This document shows, piece by piece, positions 62,665 to 64,000 of a DNA stretch of 64,000 nt (positions are counted from its first letter, which is position 1; the number at the start of each line of letters is the position of its first letter). Below the pieces are notes generated by a model, which searched no databases, was not told the origin of the DNA, and saw nothing but the letters and a program-made list of their open reading frames with translations. The translations under genes and the position numbers were made by a program. Origin of the DNA: Pusillimonas sp. DMV24BSW_D. GTDB lineage: Bacteria > Pseudomonadota > Gammaproteobacteria > Burkholderiales > Burkholderiaceae_B. The DNA lies in assembly GCF_011388195.1 (NCBI RefSeq), contig NZ_CP049990.1, forward strand, positions 2,914,001 through 2,978,000, given 5' to 3'.

Positions 62665-63795
62665 TCAGGACCGCCACGGGAGGGCCTCCAAACGTGCCAA
62701 CAGAGGGGCAGCATAAGCAGGGTCGACTGAGTTCGCATAATCAATTAGCCCACGCAGATGACGATAAAGACCTCCAGCAGACTCGAATGCACGAGCTTGA
62801 ACGTGAGCCACTATACCGTGCTTCTCCAAGTAATAAAGGTGCTGTCGGAGTCGGTCGCGAAATGTCCGAGTTAAACGGGGCACATCTCCATCCACTAGCA
62901 AACCCAGAACAACTCGACGTGCACCGGGATGCACAACACTAGTTTTTGCCCTATTTGGAAACAAGTTGCGCCTTTTCAGCACATTCGCCACTTGTTCAAT
63001 AAGCGCATAAGCGCTGGCTTTGTCAAAGTCACCGGCAGTTGAGAAAGTTAGGTCATCGCTATACCTTGTGTATTTCAAGCCAAAGCTGTTCGCAATTTCA
63101 GACAATGTTTGGTCTGTACGAATCATTGATAGATTGGCTAGCATTGGACTGCTTGAGGCCCCCTGCGGCAAACGGCCCACATGCTTCTGACTGTAGCCAG
63201 GGATTTGACGCCTGGTATGGTGAAGCTGCCATGATGGAAGAAGGTACTTGGCAGACTTCGCGGGCAGTTCAGTACAGATGCGAGCCAGCTCAAAGGACAC
63301 TAGAGGGTTGTATCCCAAGGATTTGAAAACCCTGAAAACATCAATCTCGCTGATGCTTCCAAAGAAATCGGCGATGTCCATTTTTACTAGCCACCGAGCT
63401 CCGGCATGCACTTCAGCACACCGCGAGATACTGTCGCCCTTCCTAAAGGCATGACTCGCTGGGTGCACTTCAGCTCGCTGAAGAATATTCTCAGCGATCC
63501 ACGCTTGAATCGAACCTAGCCTTGGTTCAGCCACACAAATGCGACGAATCCCACCAGAACGTTTACGAATTCGAAAACGGCGATAAGGTTCAATTGCTTG
63601 GCGTCCAACATATGCGTGCAGTGCGGAATATGGAACTCCGGTGCGCTTTGCTAGATGGAAAAGTGTCAATATGACTGGCAACGGCTGCGGGCGATGTTGC
63701 ACTAGCCTTCGACTTTGCTTCAAGGCTTCTTGCAAGACTTCATTGTTGTGCTGAAGCTGTTTTCCTTGAGCAAGATAGTGTTGAGAAGACCACAT
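62665..63795 (-). CDS. Retron-like reverse transcriptase
   Basis: A 376-residue RNA-directed DNA polymerase. Motifs in order: template-contact RKRSGGIRRICVAEP (78-91), catalytic Asp140 in LVKMDIADFFGSIS, GRLPQGASSSPMLANL (207-222), catalytic box RYSDDLTFS (244-252; YSDD instead of the usual YADD), VVLGLLVDG and LTRTFRDRLRQHLYYLEKHG. The absence of a maturase or endonuclease domain, the C-terminal LYRHLRGLIDYANSVDP and an N-terminal WSSQHYLAQG block point to a retron or retron-like RT rather than a group II intron protein. The upstream 200 bases are structured (see separate entry). Confidence 0.85.
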   Translation of the reverse strand: MWSSQHYLAQGKQLQHNNEVLQEALKQSRRLVQHRPQPLPVILTLFHLAKRTGVPYSALHAYVGRQAIEPYRRFRIRKRSGGIRRICVAEPRLGSIQAWIAENILQRAEVHPASHAFRKGDSISRCAEVHAGARWLVKMDIADFFGSISEIDVFRVFKSLGYNPLVSFELARICTELPAKSAKYLLPSWQLHHTRRQIPGYSQKHVGRLPQGASSSPMLANLSMIRTDQTLSEIANSFGLKYTRYSDDLTFSTAGDFDKASAYALIEQVANVLKRRNLFPNRAKTSVVHPGARRVVLGLLVDGDVPRLTRTFRDRLRQHLYYLEKHGIVAHVQARAFESAGGLYRHLRGLIDYANSVDPAYAAPLLARLEALPWRS

Positions 63796-63975
63796 TGTCA
63801 GCTACTTCAATTACGCAGAGCGGAAGTGAGAGGCGAGTCTGACCCGAGGCTCCGAAGGATGGAAGAGTCGCCTCTAACATCCGCCAAAGCTTGGGCTATT
63901 CCAGAGGGCAGCGGCAATCCGCGCCCCAACCCATGCCGCTGAAAACATAGGCCAAGGTAAACGCTAACCAACACT
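63777..63975 (-). ncRNA. Candidate retron msr-msd RNA
   Basis: Minus strand, 5' to 3': AGTGTTGG (63975-63968) directly followed by TTAGC (63967-63963), the branch-guanosine context of retron msr; an 8-bp hairpin CAGCGGCA/TGCCGCTG (63941-63909); a longer stem GTTAGAGGCGA...TCGCCTCTCAC (63878-63826) with two mismatches; and TCAACACT (63784-63777), complementary to the first 8 bases with one G-U. This is the a1-msr-msd-a2 order. The a2 candidate lies in the first codons of the RT, which is unusual. Confidence 0.45.
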
Positions 63976-64000
63976 GCGGTCCCTCAACGACTTAGGATAA
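63796..64000. other. Right window edge, upstream of the RT gene
   Basis: No open reading frame of note on either strand. It is occupied by the candidate structured RNA; the element continues past the window. Confidence 0.5.

Noticed and set aside
62665-63795. Group II intron maturase or diversity-generating-retroelement RT
   Set aside because: No maturase X or endonuclease domain, no intron RNA domains, and no template/variable repeat pair within the window; the motif set is retron-like.

Overview
The window looks like the chromosome of a betaproteobacterium of the order Burkholderiales, most likely family Alcaligenaceae. This is an inference from the fused MurE-MurF ligase (known from Bordetella), the rRNA operon layout, the zapA-6S RNA linkage and the overall protein character; no database search was possible. 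Most of the window is ordinary core genome. The last 3.4 kb is clearly accessory DNA.

Layout. 1-8160 (minus strand) is the start of the dcw cluster: mraZ-rsmH-ftsL-ftsI-murE/murF fusion-mraY-murD, with genes mostly overlapping by 4 bases. It is driven by a sigma70-type promoter overlapped by four MraZ boxes at exact 10-bp spacing. RNase P RNA follows (8483-8895, minus), then uup, pyrC, a SWIB-domain protein and a small membrane protein. A complete rRNA operon lies on the minus strand (16S-tRNAIle-tRNAAla-23S-5S, 18465 down to 13014) with its promoter and boxA. Next come msrA, a cytochrome c, lgt, a SIMPL-domain protein, 6S RNA, zapA, a coiled-coil partner, a beta-hydroxyacid dehydrogenase, rppH and proS. 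The ybgC-tolQRAB-pal-cpoB envelope operon follows, then a FecCD-type ABC permease and ATPase, a hydrolase, a periplasmic copper chaperone and a chemoreceptor. From 37.2 to 48.3 kb there is a DUF2061 gene behind an apparent Fur-controlled promoter, a serine acetyltransferase, a porin-like protein, an hmp-methyltransferase-alkB group, purT, a MscS channel, a BenE transporter, an MFS transporter, a DUF4168 protein and hslR.

48.3-57.7 kb is a catabolic region. The minus-strand group 2-aminomuconate deaminase, 3-hydroxyanthranilate 3,4-dioxygenase, ACMS decarboxylase and a complete TRAP transporter suggests uptake and ring cleavage of an aminoaromatic acid. Nearby are a CoA-type flavin monooxygenase, an acetoacetyl-CoA synthetase homologue and a LysR regulator. 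The aminomuconate-semialdehyde dehydrogenase and the lower meta-cleavage genes are not in the window.

57.7-60.6 kb holds a CNNM/CorC-family protein, a metallophosphoesterase and a lipid kinase. At 60667 an apparent Tn7-like transposon end begins: TGT terminus and four copies of a GAGTTTGGAA-type repeat. To its right are a DUF4238 protein, an IS3 remnant, a 40-residue single-pass membrane ORF and a retron-like reverse transcriptase. The 200 bases upstream of the RT can fold like a retron msr-msd RNA. This RT unit carried by a probable Tn7-like element is the best candidate here for an undescribed system.
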